NCBI GenBank assembly: GCA_019747165.1
Contig: JAIERC010000024.1
Coordinates: 1 to 10,138 of the forward strand
Direction: 5' to 3'
Length of the DNA stretch: 10,138 nucleotides
From: Sphingomonas sp.
GTDB lineage: Bacteria > Pseudomonadota > Alphaproteobacteria > Sphingomonadales > Sphingomonadaceae
Part shown: positions 1 to 7,106 of the stretch, piece after piece
How positions within the stretch are numbered: the stretch's first letter is position 1
Layout of the letters: every line of letters begins with the position of its first letter
Notes under the pieces: generated by a model
The model's database searches: none
Seen by the model: only the letters and a program-made list of their open reading frames with translations
What the model was told of the DNA's origin: nothing
Translations under genes and position numbers: made by a program

Positions 1-55
1 TCGCGATCCGGGCGAGACTCGCGATTTTGCGGACGGTGGGAATGTCTACTGCCAT
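1..55 (-). CDS. gatC: GatC, aspartyl/glutamyl-tRNA amidotransferase subunit C (5' end only)
   Basis: Only the first 18 codons and one base are inside the window; the gene runs off the left edge. The visible N-terminus, MAVDIPTVRKIASLARIA, is the characteristic GatC opening helix (Thr-Val-Arg-Lys-Ile-Ala-x-Leu-Ala-Arg-Ile). GatC is the small subunit of the cytoplasmic GatCAB complex, which amidates misacylated Glu-tRNA(Gln) or Asp-tRNA(Asn) in bacteria lacking the cognate synthetases; it holds GatA and GatB together. The ATG at 55-53 is the only sensible start, although no clear Shine-Dalgarno sequence precedes it. It lies 38 bp downstream of the DUF4153 gene on the same strand, so the two may be co-transcribed. 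gatA would be expected next, outside the window. Confidence 0.88.
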   Translation of the reverse strand, partial: MAVDIPTVRKIASLARIA

Positions 56-93
56 GCAGGTGCGGCTAGCATCACGCCTCGCTGCAACGCAAC

Positions 94-1863
94 CTATTCG
101 AACGGGTCGCCCACCGGCACGCCGCCGACAAACACCTGGCGGCGCGGCACGGTGCGCACCTCAACCTCTCCATTGACGAACCCCTTGGCCAGCTTGGTCC
201 GCAGGTCGGCCGGCATTTCGGCCGGGTCACCGCGATTGGCCGCCGTCCATACGCCCTTGACGAGCACCAGGCGCGTGACCTGACAATTCGGTGCGATGAC
301 CATGCCTGCAGTCGTGGATGATTGCGGCGGTGCCTCAAAACACTCGGCCTGAATCGTCCAAGCCTCGGTCGCGCCGGGTGAATAAAGCAAGGTGCACCGC
401 GTCTTGGGCGTCATCCCGCACGCCTGCCATTCGGGCAATTGCGCGAGCAGCGCCGATGGCACGGGCACCGCTGTGGGCAGGATGCGCAGCCGATCAGCAA
501 TCCCGGCTTGAGCCTTGGCCGCCTGCGCCAACTGGTCTGCCTGATAACGATCTGGTGCGGCCATGATCTCCTTCGCCCGCGCAGCGATGGCGGGATCAGC
601 GGCGCGCGCCAGTCGCTTGAGTGCGTCCCTGCCTGGCGCGCCAAAATCAAACCCCAGCGCCTTCCAGTCAAAATTGGCGACGCTGATCCGGCCCGAGGAC
701 AATCGCGCGACCTGATCGGCAGTCGACAGGGCGTTAAAGCTCAATAGCGGGGTTGCGAGGAACAGCGCCACAGCTGCCACCGCAAAGCCAAGCACGATGT
801 TTGCCGATCGAGCAAATGGCGCCCACTCGCTCCGCCCGCGCGCCAGCGACACCAGATAGGCCAACCCATAAGCGCTCGCGAGGATCACGAAAGTCAGCGC
901 CCAGAGTCGATCGGGCGTGAAGCCATATTGGTTGATCCTTAAGCCGGTCGCGATCGCCGCAATCACCGCCAGCGGCAGCATCGCCAGCGCAAGCATCATC
1001 GCGCCATAGCGCAGCACGGGATTGCGCGCCTCGTCATCAATTCCGTTGCCGATCACCGCATTGGCGAGAATCAGTGCGCCAACCACGCAGCTGAGCAGGA
1101 TCGGCGTGGTCGATCTCGTCGCCTCCCACAGCGCGCTGAGCCCGGTAAAGGGCAGCAGCAACAGGAACAGCAGCAGCCCGATACCGAGGACGGGCGCGAG
1201 CACGCCCAGCACTGCGGTCACCACCCGCTGCAACAGCCGCACGATCCGGTCACGCTCGCGCATCAGCCCGACTGCGCCGCCAAACGCCGCGCCGATCAAC
1301 AATGCGATCACCCAGTCCTTCTGCAGCAGCTTTTCGAGGAAATCGATTTTGACCAGGTTGAACAAAGCCGCGAGCAGCCAGGCCATCGCAAACACGACGC
1401 CGACAAAAATCCAGGCGGCAAACCACAGCACAACATTGGTCCAGGCATGGCCGTGCAGATCGGCATAAGGGAGGTGCCAGCGCCCCTCGTCGCGCGCGGT
1501 CTGGAAAATCGGGGCGGCGATGGCAATCGCCAGGAAAAGGCTGGTCAGCCGCCAGCTCCAGAAATCGGGCGAGCCGCCCGGCGTCCCCTGCCAATTGACG
1601 ATCAGCCCCGCGACCAAGCCGATCAGGATCGTGAAGGCAATTGCCCAGCCCAGCCGTAGCTTTTCAGCAACGAACCCAAAGCCAATCGCCGCCGTGCCGA
1701 TGCCGATCGCCACCGAGACCCGATCAAGCGGCGGGGCAAAACCCTTGCTAAGCAATTGCTGGATAGCCAGCGCAGCAACAGCGCCAATGCCAGCCAGCAA
1801 TAATGGCCGCACTGGCCATGCGCCGCCCACCGGGCCATCCTGCTCTGTGACAAAGGCATCCAT
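94..1863 (-). CDS. DUF4153 domain-containing polytopic membrane protein
   Basis: This 589-residue protein has about 10-11 predicted membrane segments in its first 375 residues (for example near 19-37, 48-65, 71-89, 103-120, 142-169, 184-200, 214-240, 252-271, 286-306, 317-340 and 353-373). A soluble C-terminal region of about 215 residues follows. The pattern FNLVKIDFLEKLLQKDW (168-184), then LWEATRSTTPILL (245-257), then RINQYGFTPDRLWAL (309-323) is typical of DUF4153, a family of bacterial inner-membrane proteins of unknown function. The C-terminal region carries four cysteines (482, 490, 508, 527) that could form disulfides if periplasmic; that is inference. The start at 1863 is chosen because AAGGA lies 9 bases upstream; the frame stays open further upstream, but only as an antisense shadow of the DUF3089 gene. 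gatC follows after 38 bp. Confidence 0.85.
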   Translation of the reverse strand: MDAFVTEQDGPVGGAWPVRPLLLAGIGAVAALAIQQLLSKGFAPPLDRVSVAIGIGTAAIGFGFVAEKLRLGWAIAFTILIGLVAGLIVNWQGTPGGSPDFWSWRLTSLFLAIAIAAPIFQTARDEGRWHLPYADLHGHAWTNVVLWFAAWIFVGVVFAMAWLLAALFNLVKIDFLEKLLQKDWVIALLIGAAFGGAVGLMRERDRIVRLLQRVVTAVLGVLAPVLGIGLLLFLLLLPFTGLSALWEATRSTTPILLSCVVGALILANAVIGNGIDDEARNPVLRYGAMMLALAMLPLAVIAAIATGLRINQYGFTPDRLWALTFVILASAYGLAYLVSLARGRSEWAPFARSANIVLGFAVAAVALFLATPLLSFNALSTADQVARLSSGRISVANFDWKALGFDFGAPGRDALKRLARAADPAIAARAKEIMAAPDRYQADQLAQAAKAQAGIADRLRILPTAVPVPSALLAQLPEWQACGMTPKTRCTLLYSPGATEAWTIQAECFEAPPQSSTTAGMVIAPNCQVTRLVLVKGVWTAANRGDPAEMPADLRTKLAKGFVNGEVEVRTVPRRQVFVGGVPVGDPFE

Positions 1864-1872
1864 GTCTGCATT

Positions 1873-1880
1873 TCCTTCTC
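1873..1880 (-). promoter_or_regulatory. Shine-Dalgarno sequence of the DUF4153 gene
   Basis: On the reverse strand this reads GAGAAGGA, with its end 9 bases before the ATG at 1863. It fixes the start of a frame that otherwise remains open for about 700 bases further upstream. Confidence 0.7.
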
Positions 1881-1989
1881 GCACAGCCATTAACGCCATA
1901 GCCCAAGCTGCGATTGCAGGCGACACATTCGTCGGGCAGAGGAAACGCAGTTGCGATCGGCGGGTTTTTGCTGCACCGCACAAACATCC

Positions 1990-1993
1990 GGAG
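1990..1993 (+). promoter_or_regulatory. Shine-Dalgarno GGAG that selects a TTG start
   Basis: GGAG lies 8 bases before TTG at 2002, an ideal spacing. Neither the in-frame ATG at 1951 nor the one at 2026 has a comparable site, so this element supports TTG as the true start of the DUF3089 hydrolase. Confidence 0.7.
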
Positions 1994-2001
1994 TATCTCG
2001 T

Positions 2002-3111
2002 TTGGCGCGCAAGTTTCTTTATCTGATGGCGGTGCTTATCGTCATGGTCATTGCTGGTCTTTTTGCGTTCAGGATGTTCGGCCCGCAGCTGATGCGGGTC
2101 GCCTTCGTGCCGTCGGCGCAGTTCGAGCGTCTGCCGGGGGTAAATCCTGGGGTCTATAAGAACGCGAACATGTGGCTGGCGCGCCCCGACAAGCCCGGCA
2201 ATCCAGCGCTGTGGACGCCGCCAGGCGAAAAGCCAGCCGCCAATCCGCAAGCCGTGATGTTCTTCATTCATCCAACCTCTTATCTTGACCGGACGAGCTG
2301 GAATGCACCGCTTGCCGACAAGGTCGCCAATGACCGGGCGGCGTTGTTCCTGCGCGGCCAGGCAAGTGCATTCAACGCCAGTACCGCCATCTGGGCACCG
2401 CGTTACCGTCAGGCGACCTTCGGGGCGTTCTTCACCGGCCAGGCGGAAGCACAACAGGCGCTTGATCTCGCTTATGGCGATGTCAGCGCGGCGTTTGACG
2501 AATTCCTGCGTGAAATCGGGCCCGATCGCCCGATCATCCTCGCGGGCCATAGCCAGGGTGCGCTGCACCTGATCCGGCTGCTGCGCGAACGGGTAGCGGG
2601 CAAGCCGATCGCAAAGCGAATTGTCGCTGCCTATGCCGTGGGCTGGCCAATCTCGCGCAGCACCGATTTGCCGGTGCTCGGGCTACCCGAATGCAGCGCC
2701 GCCGATCAAACCGGCTGTATCCTCTCTTGGCAAAGCTTTGCTGAACCCGCCGATCCCAGCCTGATCCTCGATACATTCGATGCCTCCACCGGGTTGAACG
2801 GCGCGGCGCGTAAGGGCAGCGCAATGATCTGCACCAACCCGATCACTGGCACGCCGGGCGCGAGCGCGCCGGCAAGCGCCAATCTCGGCACCCTATTGCC
2901 ATCAAGCGACATGAAAACCGCCACGCTTGTCGCAGGCGGTCTGCCGGCACGCTGCGACGGGCGCGGCTTTCTGTTGATGGGGCCGCCACCCGCGCAGATT
3001 GGGCAATATGTGCTGCCCGGCAATAACTATCATGTGTTCGATTACAGCCTGTTCTGGGGCAATGTGCGGGCCGATGCCGCCCGGCGATTGTCCGCGTTTG
3101 GCAAAAAGTGA
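2002..3111 (+). CDS. DUF3089 family alpha/beta hydrolase, membrane-anchored
   Basis: With the TTG start the protein has 369 residues and opens MARKFLYLMAVLIVMVIAGL, a short basic tail and one hydrophobic segment (about 5-24) that acts as a signal anchor or signal peptide. The rest is a DUF3089 hydrolase domain: FFIHPTSYLD (88-96), an IWAPRYRQ stretch (130-137), the nucleophile elbow GHSQGA with Ser184, and a conserved C-terminal YHVFDYSLFWGN (343-354) whose His344 is a candidate catalytic histidine. Paired cysteines (231/239 and 277/318) fit an exported location. DUF3089 proteins are presumed serine esterases or lipases of unknown substrate. An upstream in-frame ATG (1951) would place non-conserved residues before the basic tail, and the GGAG at 1990 favours TTG 2002. 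Its stop overlaps the start of ruvX, indicating co-transcription. Confidence 0.87.
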   Translation: MARKFLYLMAVLIVMVIAGLFAFRMFGPQLMRVAFVPSAQFERLPGVNPGVYKNANMWLARPDKPGNPALWTPPGEKPAANPQAVMFFIHPTSYLDRTSWNAPLADKVANDRAALFLRGQASAFNASTAIWAPRYRQATFGAFFTGQAEAQQALDLAYGDVSAAFDEFLREIGPDRPIILAGHSQGALHLIRLLRERVAGKPIAKRIVAAYAVGWPISRSTDLPVLGLPECSAADQTGCILSWQSFAEPADPSLILDTFDASTGLNGAARKGSAMICTNPITGTPGASAPASANLGTLLPSSDMKTATLVAGGLPARCDGRGFLLMGPPPAQIGQYVLPGNNYHVFDYSLFWGNVRADAARRLSAFGKK

Positions 3112-3569
3112 TCACCACTGCCGCCGCAGATTTTCGCGCTGTCCTGCCGCATGGCGGGCGGCTGATCGGGCTTGATGTCGGCACCAAAACGGTGGGCACC
3201 GCGCTTGCCGATGCCGGGTGGAGCTTCGCCTCACCTGCCCTACTCATCCGGCGAACCAAATTCACCGCCGACAAGGCCGCGATAGCCGCGCTAATCACGC
3301 AGCAATCGGTGGTCGGTATCGTCATCGGCCTACCGCTCAATCTCGACGGCACGGATAGTCCGCGCACCCAATCCACCCGCGCCTTCGCCCGCAATATGGA
3401 CGACATGGGCCTGCCGATTTTGCTGTGGGACGAACGCTGGTCAACCCAGGCAGTCGAACGCCAGATGATCGCTGAGGACATCAGCCGCGCCAAACGCGCC
3501 GAACGAATCGACAAGATCGCCGCCAGCTACATCCTGCAAGGCGCGATCGATGCGCTGATGATGGGGTAG
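3108..3569 (+). CDS. ruvX: RuvX/YqgF, RNase H-like putative Holliday junction resolvase / pre-16S rRNA nuclease
   Basis: This 153-residue protein has the full-length YqgF/RuvX architecture. The motifs seen are GLDVGTKTVGTALAD (21-35, first catalytic Asp23), GLPLNLDGTDSPRTQST (74-90), LWDERWSTQAVE (106-117, Glu109) and RIDKIAASYILQ (133-144, Asp135). These acidic residues match the metal-binding set of the RNase H-like fold. Family members have been described as Holliday junction resolvases, and in Escherichia coli YqgF is linked to maturation of the 16S rRNA 5' end; it is near-universal in bacteria. The GTG start at 3108 overlaps the preceding TGA (GTGA), which suggests translational coupling to the DUF3089 gene. 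About 16 residues precede the first conserved strand. The gene converges on the GH130 frame with a single base between stops. Confidence 0.96.
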   Translation: MITTAAADFRAVLPHGGRLIGLDVGTKTVGTALADAGWSFASPALLIRRTKFTADKAAIAALITQQSVVGIVIGLPLNLDGTDSPRTQSTRAFARNMDDMGLPILLWDERWSTQAVERQMIAEDISRAKRAERIDKIAASYILQGAIDALMMG

Positions 3570-3570
3570 A

Positions 3571-4683
3571 TCAGCCCAATCCGCGTTTGTCTATCAAGCT
3601 GAGCCGACAGGCCAGATCAGCCTCTCCACTGGCGACCATCCAGGCGTCTCCAGCATCGACAATCCCGGTCGTGAAGACGATATTGTCTAGATACATCATG
3701 ATTTTGATCGGATCAGTGAGCGTCGGCGCGGGCTCAATCAACGGCGCACGCCCGCCACTGATCGTCCGCCATGGTTCCTCGCGATCGAGCAGCGACTAAT
3801 AGGTGCGATAAATGCCGACGCCGCCATTCGGCTCCACCCCATGCCACAGGCTCAGCCACCCGGCGGTCGTCAGGATCGGCGGGGCGCCACCGCCGATGCG
3901 CACCGCCGCTGGCATCGATGCTGCCGGGCGGATACCGGGCTGTTCGTGCGGCTTCCAGTGGCGCGCATCGGGTGAGGTGGCGAGGTTGATCGATGGCCCT
4001 GCGCACCACGGACTGCCAGGCGGATAAGCAAAATATCCATCGCCTAGCGGCCGGGTCTGCGCCCAATAGTGGCCACCAATCAGCCCCTGGAAGATCAGCA
4101 TGTCCTTGTTCTGATGATCAAGCACGATCCCCTCAAGCTGCCAGTCAAGCGCATTGGCCGAGCTATAGAGGATGGTACATTGGCGTTCCGGGCTGACCGC
4201 GCAGGCAGTCATCAGATATCCATCACCGACCTGGGCGATCCGTGCATCCTCAATGCCATAGCATTGATAGGGCGCAACCGGCTCAATCGCGCGATCATAA
4301 TGCACCGCGACCACAGCATCACCATCCGACGTCAATTCGACGGGTAGCAACCAGGACAGGGAGGTAAGCCCGAACACCGGCCAGTCCTGGCCATAGCGCC
4401 TGAAACTGCGCGGATCGCTGGTGTCGACAGCATCGAGCGGCCAGGCATCGAGCTGATAACAATCATCCGCCCAGCGGATCGCATGGACATGGCCGCGCCA
4501 AATCGGCGTCCGCAATGCCTCCGCCACGCGCACCATCAGCAGCAAATTGCCATTCGTCAGCCGCGCAAGCCCCGGGTTGAACGCGCCCAGCACATAGGTT
4601 TCGGCATCGATGCGCCCGGCAAGCGGCGATCGTGCGAAGTCAACGTCATTCGGCGTGAAAACCAGTCTGTCGCGCAAAATCAT
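3571..4683 (-). pseudogene. Glycoside hydrolase family 130 protein, frame interrupted by a TAG codon
   Basis: The frame encodes 370 codons before its TGA, but codon 296 is TAG, so the uninterrupted product is 295 residues (4683 to 3796). GH130 enzymes are five-bladed beta-propellers, mostly phosphorylases (some hydrolases) acting on beta-mannosides. Visible motifs are FNPGLARLTNGNLLLMVRVAE (from 35), GIEDARI (143-149, with Asp146 the candidate proton donor of the family's EDPRI motif), QNKDMLIF (191-198), GHYWAQTRP (204-212), and SLWHGVEPNGGVGIYRTY (278-295). After the TAG the same frame continues with SLLDREEPWRTISGGRAPL and later VFTTGIVDAGDAW and MVASGEADLACRLS, which is the normal GH130 C-terminus that closes the propeller. 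The interrupted residue is probably Trp (TGG to TAG). The start at 4683 has AAGGA 7 bases upstream. It lies 49 bp after the alpha/beta hydrolase and is probably co-transcribed. The truncated protein is likely inactive unless the stop is read through or is a sequencing error. Confidence 0.82.
3796..3798 (-). other. In-frame amber (TAG) codon interrupting the GH130 gene
   Basis: The reverse strand reads TAT TAG TCG. The frame on both sides encodes GH130 sequence, and there is no other stop or frameshift until the TGA at 3573-3571. A single G-to-A change from TGG would explain it. Confidence 0.8.
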
Positions 4684-4690
4684 CCGGTTT

Positions 4691-4695
4691 TCCTT
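4691..4695 (-). promoter_or_regulatory. Shine-Dalgarno AAGGA of the GH130 gene
   Basis: AAGGA on the reverse strand ends 7 bases before the ATG at 4683. It favours this start over upstream in-frame ATGs (as far as 4818), which would overlap the end of the preceding hydrolase gene and add residues not resembling the family. Confidence 0.65.
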
Positions 4696-4732
4696 CGCCG
4701 CCGATCCTCTGGCTGGCAAAGAACCAGACGGT

Positions 4733-5623
4733 TCACGCCACGACAGGTTCCCGTGCAACCCCCGCCAGCAGGCGGTCGATTGCCGCCCTCGCTTCGGGCT
4801 CATCCAGGGTCGGTGCATGGCCGACGTCAGGCACCGTCACTAAAGCAGCATCGCCCAGCACCGCCGCCATGCGCTCCGCAACCGGCGCAGGCAGAATATC
4901 AGACAGGCCACCGCGAACGATCAGCACCGGAATTTCTGACAGCCGATTAAGCGCTTGCCACATATCAGGCCCGGCCTCATTCCCCGGCAGACGGAACGGT
5001 TCGGCGATCTTCATGTCATAATCGAGCACAATCCGGCCCGACGCGTTAAGCCGATAGAGCCGCTTGGCCATCGCCAGCCAGTCGCCAATCTGATAATGCG
5101 GGTACGCATCTGCATTGCTCTCAGCCACGGCACGCGCGGCGTGCATCCAGGTTGGCCAGGCGCTGCTCTTGCCGACGTAAGAGCGGATTCGCGACAAGCC
5201 GATCGGATCAATCTCCGGCCCGACATCATTCAGCACCGCACCAACGATCGTCTCTCGCGCCGCCCCCGCCAGCAGCATCGTCACGATCCCGCCCAGCGAT
5301 GTGCCGATTGCTAAATAACGGGTACAGCCAAGCTCGCCGAGCAGCTTTTCGACATCCTGTACATAGACTAGCGGTACATAGCTCATCGGGTCCTTGGCAT
5401 AGCCGCTATCACCCCGCCCCCGAAAATCGACGACAAGCACGCGCCATTCGGCCGACAGCCGCTCGGCCAGCACATCGAAATCGCGCGCGTTGCGGGTCAG
5501 GCCCGGCAGACAGAGGATGGGTGGTCGCCCAGCAGCGGCGACAGGATCGCGTGGCGCATAGTCGCGTGCGTGCAGCCGGATCCCATCGTTCGACCACCAA
5601 TATCGATTTTCATATACAGCCAT
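4733..5623 (-). CDS. Alpha/beta-fold hydrolase
   Basis: The 296-residue protein is a single-domain alpha/beta hydrolase without a signal peptide, hence cytoplasmic. Landmarks are ILCLPGLTRNARDFD (36-50, oxyanion-hole region), VVDFRGRGDSGYA (64-76), the nucleophile elbow AIGTSLGG (105-112, Ser109), LIVRGGLSDIL (234-244, catalytic acid Asp242) and VPDVGHAPTLDEP (264-276, His269). The triad is complete, so it should be an active esterase, lipase or related hydrolase; the substrate cannot be read from sequence. The start at 5623 is supported by AAGGA 7 bases upstream. It is the promoter-proximal gene of a pair with the GH130 gene, and its start lies only 37 bp from the divergent selO start. A role with GH130 in glycan ester or oligosaccharide breakdown is possible, but this is inference only. 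Confidence 0.9.
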   Translation of the reverse strand: MAVYENRYWWSNDGIRLHARDYAPRDPVAAAGRPPILCLPGLTRNARDFDVLAERLSAEWRVLVVDFRGRGDSGYAKDPMSYVPLVYVQDVEKLLGELGCTRYLAIGTSLGGIVTMLLAGAARETIVGAVLNDVGPEIDPIGLSRIRSYVGKSSAWPTWMHAARAVAESNADAYPHYQIGDWLAMAKRLYRLNASGRIVLDYDMKIAEPFRLPGNEAGPDMWQALNRLSEIPVLIVRGGLSDILPAPVAERMAAVLGDAALVTVPDVGHAPTLDEPEARAAIDRLLAGVAREPVVA

Positions 5624-5660
5624 GGTTGCGTCCTTGCGCGCCTAGCCTCCATATCGCCGG
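5624..5660. other. Very short divergent intergenic region (hydrolase / selO)
   Basis: Only 37 bp separate the two divergent start codons. It holds the AAGGA of the hydrolase (5631-5635, reverse strand) but no clear Shine-Dalgarno for selO and no recognisable promoter. It is too short for two complete non-overlapping promoters, so control elements probably lie within the neighbouring coding sequences. Confidence 0.6.
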
Positions 5661-7040
5661 ATGACCGCCAACCCGCAACCCGCCGCATTCCGCCCTGCCA
5701 CCGCGATTCTATCGCTGGGGGACAGTTTCTACGATTCCGTCACCGCAGCGGCGTTTCCGCAAACAATCCTGCGCTTTCGCAATGATCGCGCGGCTGCGAC
5801 AGTCGGGCTCGAGTCGCTCAGCGATGCAGACTGGATCGCCCATTTCGGTCGCTTCGCGCCGCTGCCCGGCAGCCTGACGACGCCGCTGGCGCTGCGCTAT
5901 CACGGCCACCAGTTTCGCAATTACAACCCCGAAATCGGCGATGGCCGCGGTTTCCTGTTTGCCCAGATGCGTGATGACCAGGGCCGACTGATGGACCTGG
6001 GCACCAAGGGATCGGGGCAGACCCCGTGGAGCCGTTTCGGCGATGGCCGATTGACGTTGAAAGGCGGCGTTCGCGAGATTTTGGCGACCGAGATGCTCGA
6101 AGCATTAGGCGTTTCGACTTCACGCAGTTTTTCGCTGATCGAGACCGGCGAAGCGCTGGAACGCAACGATGAGCCCTCCCCCACCCGCGGCGCAGTGCTC
6201 GTCCGGCTCAACCACGGCCATATCCGCATCGGCACCTTCCAGCGGCTTGCCTATGTGCGCGACGAAGACGGGATGCGGCGACTGACCGAATATGTACTCG
6301 GCCATTATTTTGGCGATTTCGGCGAGGGCGAGGATGCCCCGGTGCGCCTGCTTGATCATGTCGTGCGGCGCGCCGCACGGCTAGCGGGGCAGTTCATGGC
6401 GGCAGGCTTCGTCCACGGCGTGCTGAACAGCGACAACATCAACGTCACCGGCGAGAGCTTTGACTATGGGCCGTGGCGCTTCAATCCCAGCTGGGACCCC
6501 GATTTCACCGCCGCCTATTTCGATCATGCCGGACTTTACGCCTTTGGCCGCCAGCCCGAGGCAATTTATTGGGATGTCATGCAGTTGGCTGTGTCACTGC
6601 GGCTGATTTCCCCGGCGGAACCCTTGATCGCGGTGCTGGATAGCTTCGGCGAAAAGTATCAACCCGCCGTGACCGATGCGATTCTATGGCGGCTGGGCGT
6701 CTTGCCGCGCTCTAGCGCCGATGACCGGGCGCTAATCCAGGCGATCGAACCCGCCCTGCGTGCGACTGAAACGCCGCTCGATCGATTTTTCCAGGCCAGT
6801 TTCGGTGGTCAGATCCCCGAAAGTTTTGGCCCCGGTTTTGCCGACGCAAGGACAATATCGGCGCAATACGCCCCGCGAAAACCGCGCGACCACCCCTATT
6901 GGCAGGAAGCTGTCCCTTGTTCGATGTTAATTGATGAGGTCGAATCAATCTGGTCCGACATCGCCGAGCGAGATGACTGGGCAGCGCTGCATGCCAAGGT
7001 CCTGAAAATCCGCGAATTGGGCGTCGCGCTTGCTGACTGA
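5661..7040 (+). CDS. selO: Protein adenylyltransferase SelO (YdiU/UPF0061)
   Basis: This 459-residue protein is a SelO pseudokinase-fold AMPylase, which transfers AMP from ATP to Ser, Thr or Tyr hydroxyls of proteins and is linked to redox stress. Motifs in order are LALRYHGHQFRNYNPEIGDG (76-95), the nucleotide-binding GTKGSGQTPWSRFGDGR (114-130, Lys116), KGGVREILATEMLEALG (134-150), HIRIGTFQRLA (187-197) and the metal-binding HGVLNSDNINVTGESFDYG (252-270; Asp258, Asn259, Asp268). Length is near the usual bacterial 460-490. The C-terminus (ARKP-like RKPRDHPYWQ, 406-415) is the usual non-selenocysteine bacterial form; Cys420 is isolated. The ATG at 5661 matches the conserved N-terminus (SLGDSFYDSV at 18-27), although no Shine-Dalgarno is evident. 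The next gene, astD, follows after 66 bp on the same strand. Confidence 0.96.
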   Translation: MTANPQPAAFRPATAILSLGDSFYDSVTAAAFPQTILRFRNDRAAATVGLESLSDADWIAHFGRFAPLPGSLTTPLALRYHGHQFRNYNPEIGDGRGFLFAQMRDDQGRLMDLGTKGSGQTPWSRFGDGRLTLKGGVREILATEMLEALGVSTSRSFSLIETGEALERNDEPSPTRGAVLVRLNHGHIRIGTFQRLAYVRDEDGMRRLTEYVLGHYFGDFGEGEDAPVRLLDHVVRRAARLAGQFMAAGFVHGVLNSDNINVTGESFDYGPWRFNPSWDPDFTAAYFDHAGLYAFGRQPEAIYWDVMQLAVSLRLISPAEPLIAVLDSFGEKYQPAVTDAILWRLGVLPRSSADDRALIQAIEPALRATETPLDRFFQASFGGQIPESFGPGFADARTISAQYAPRKPRDHPYWQEAVPCSMLIDEVESIWSDIAERDDWAALHAKVLKIRELGVALAD

Positions 7041-7106
7041 ATGACGCCAGTTGGCATTCTCGACTAAAATCAGGCAAGAGCGCGCAACAATCGAGAAGAA
7101 AGACGA

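Larger units (their letters stand above)
1864..2001. other. Divergent intergenic region between the DUF4153 and DUF3089 genes
   Basis: This 138-bp stretch separates two divergent start codons and must hold the 5' control regions of both genes. It contains a Shine-Dalgarno sequence at each end. I looked for sigma-70-like -35/-10 pairs on both strands and found none with good matches and 16-18 bp spacing. I see no operator-like inverted repeat, small RNA or small gene. Confidence 0.6.

Noticed and set aside
1864..2568. Upstream extension of the DUF4153 reading frame to 824 residues (reverse strand)
   Set aside because: It lies antisense to the well-supported DUF3089 gene, has low-complexity Arg-rich content, and a good Shine-Dalgarno marks the start at 1863.
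2843..3514. 223-residue reverse-strand open frame
   Set aside because: It is antisense to the end of the DUF3089 gene and to ruvX, Ser/Arg-rich, and resembles no protein family; a typical high-GC shadow.
3587..3799. 70-residue forward open frame after ruvX
   Set aside because: It is antisense to the C-terminal tail of the GH130 frame, which makes clear protein sense on the other strand.
4684..4818. Upstream extension of the GH130 frame
   Set aside because: It overlaps the end of the alpha/beta hydrolase gene, and the AAGGA before 4683 supports the shorter start.
7041..7106. Promoter candidate (TTGGCA and TAAAAT) between selO and astD
   Set aside because: The two hexamer-like sequences are only about 7 bases apart, too close for a sigma-70 promoter.
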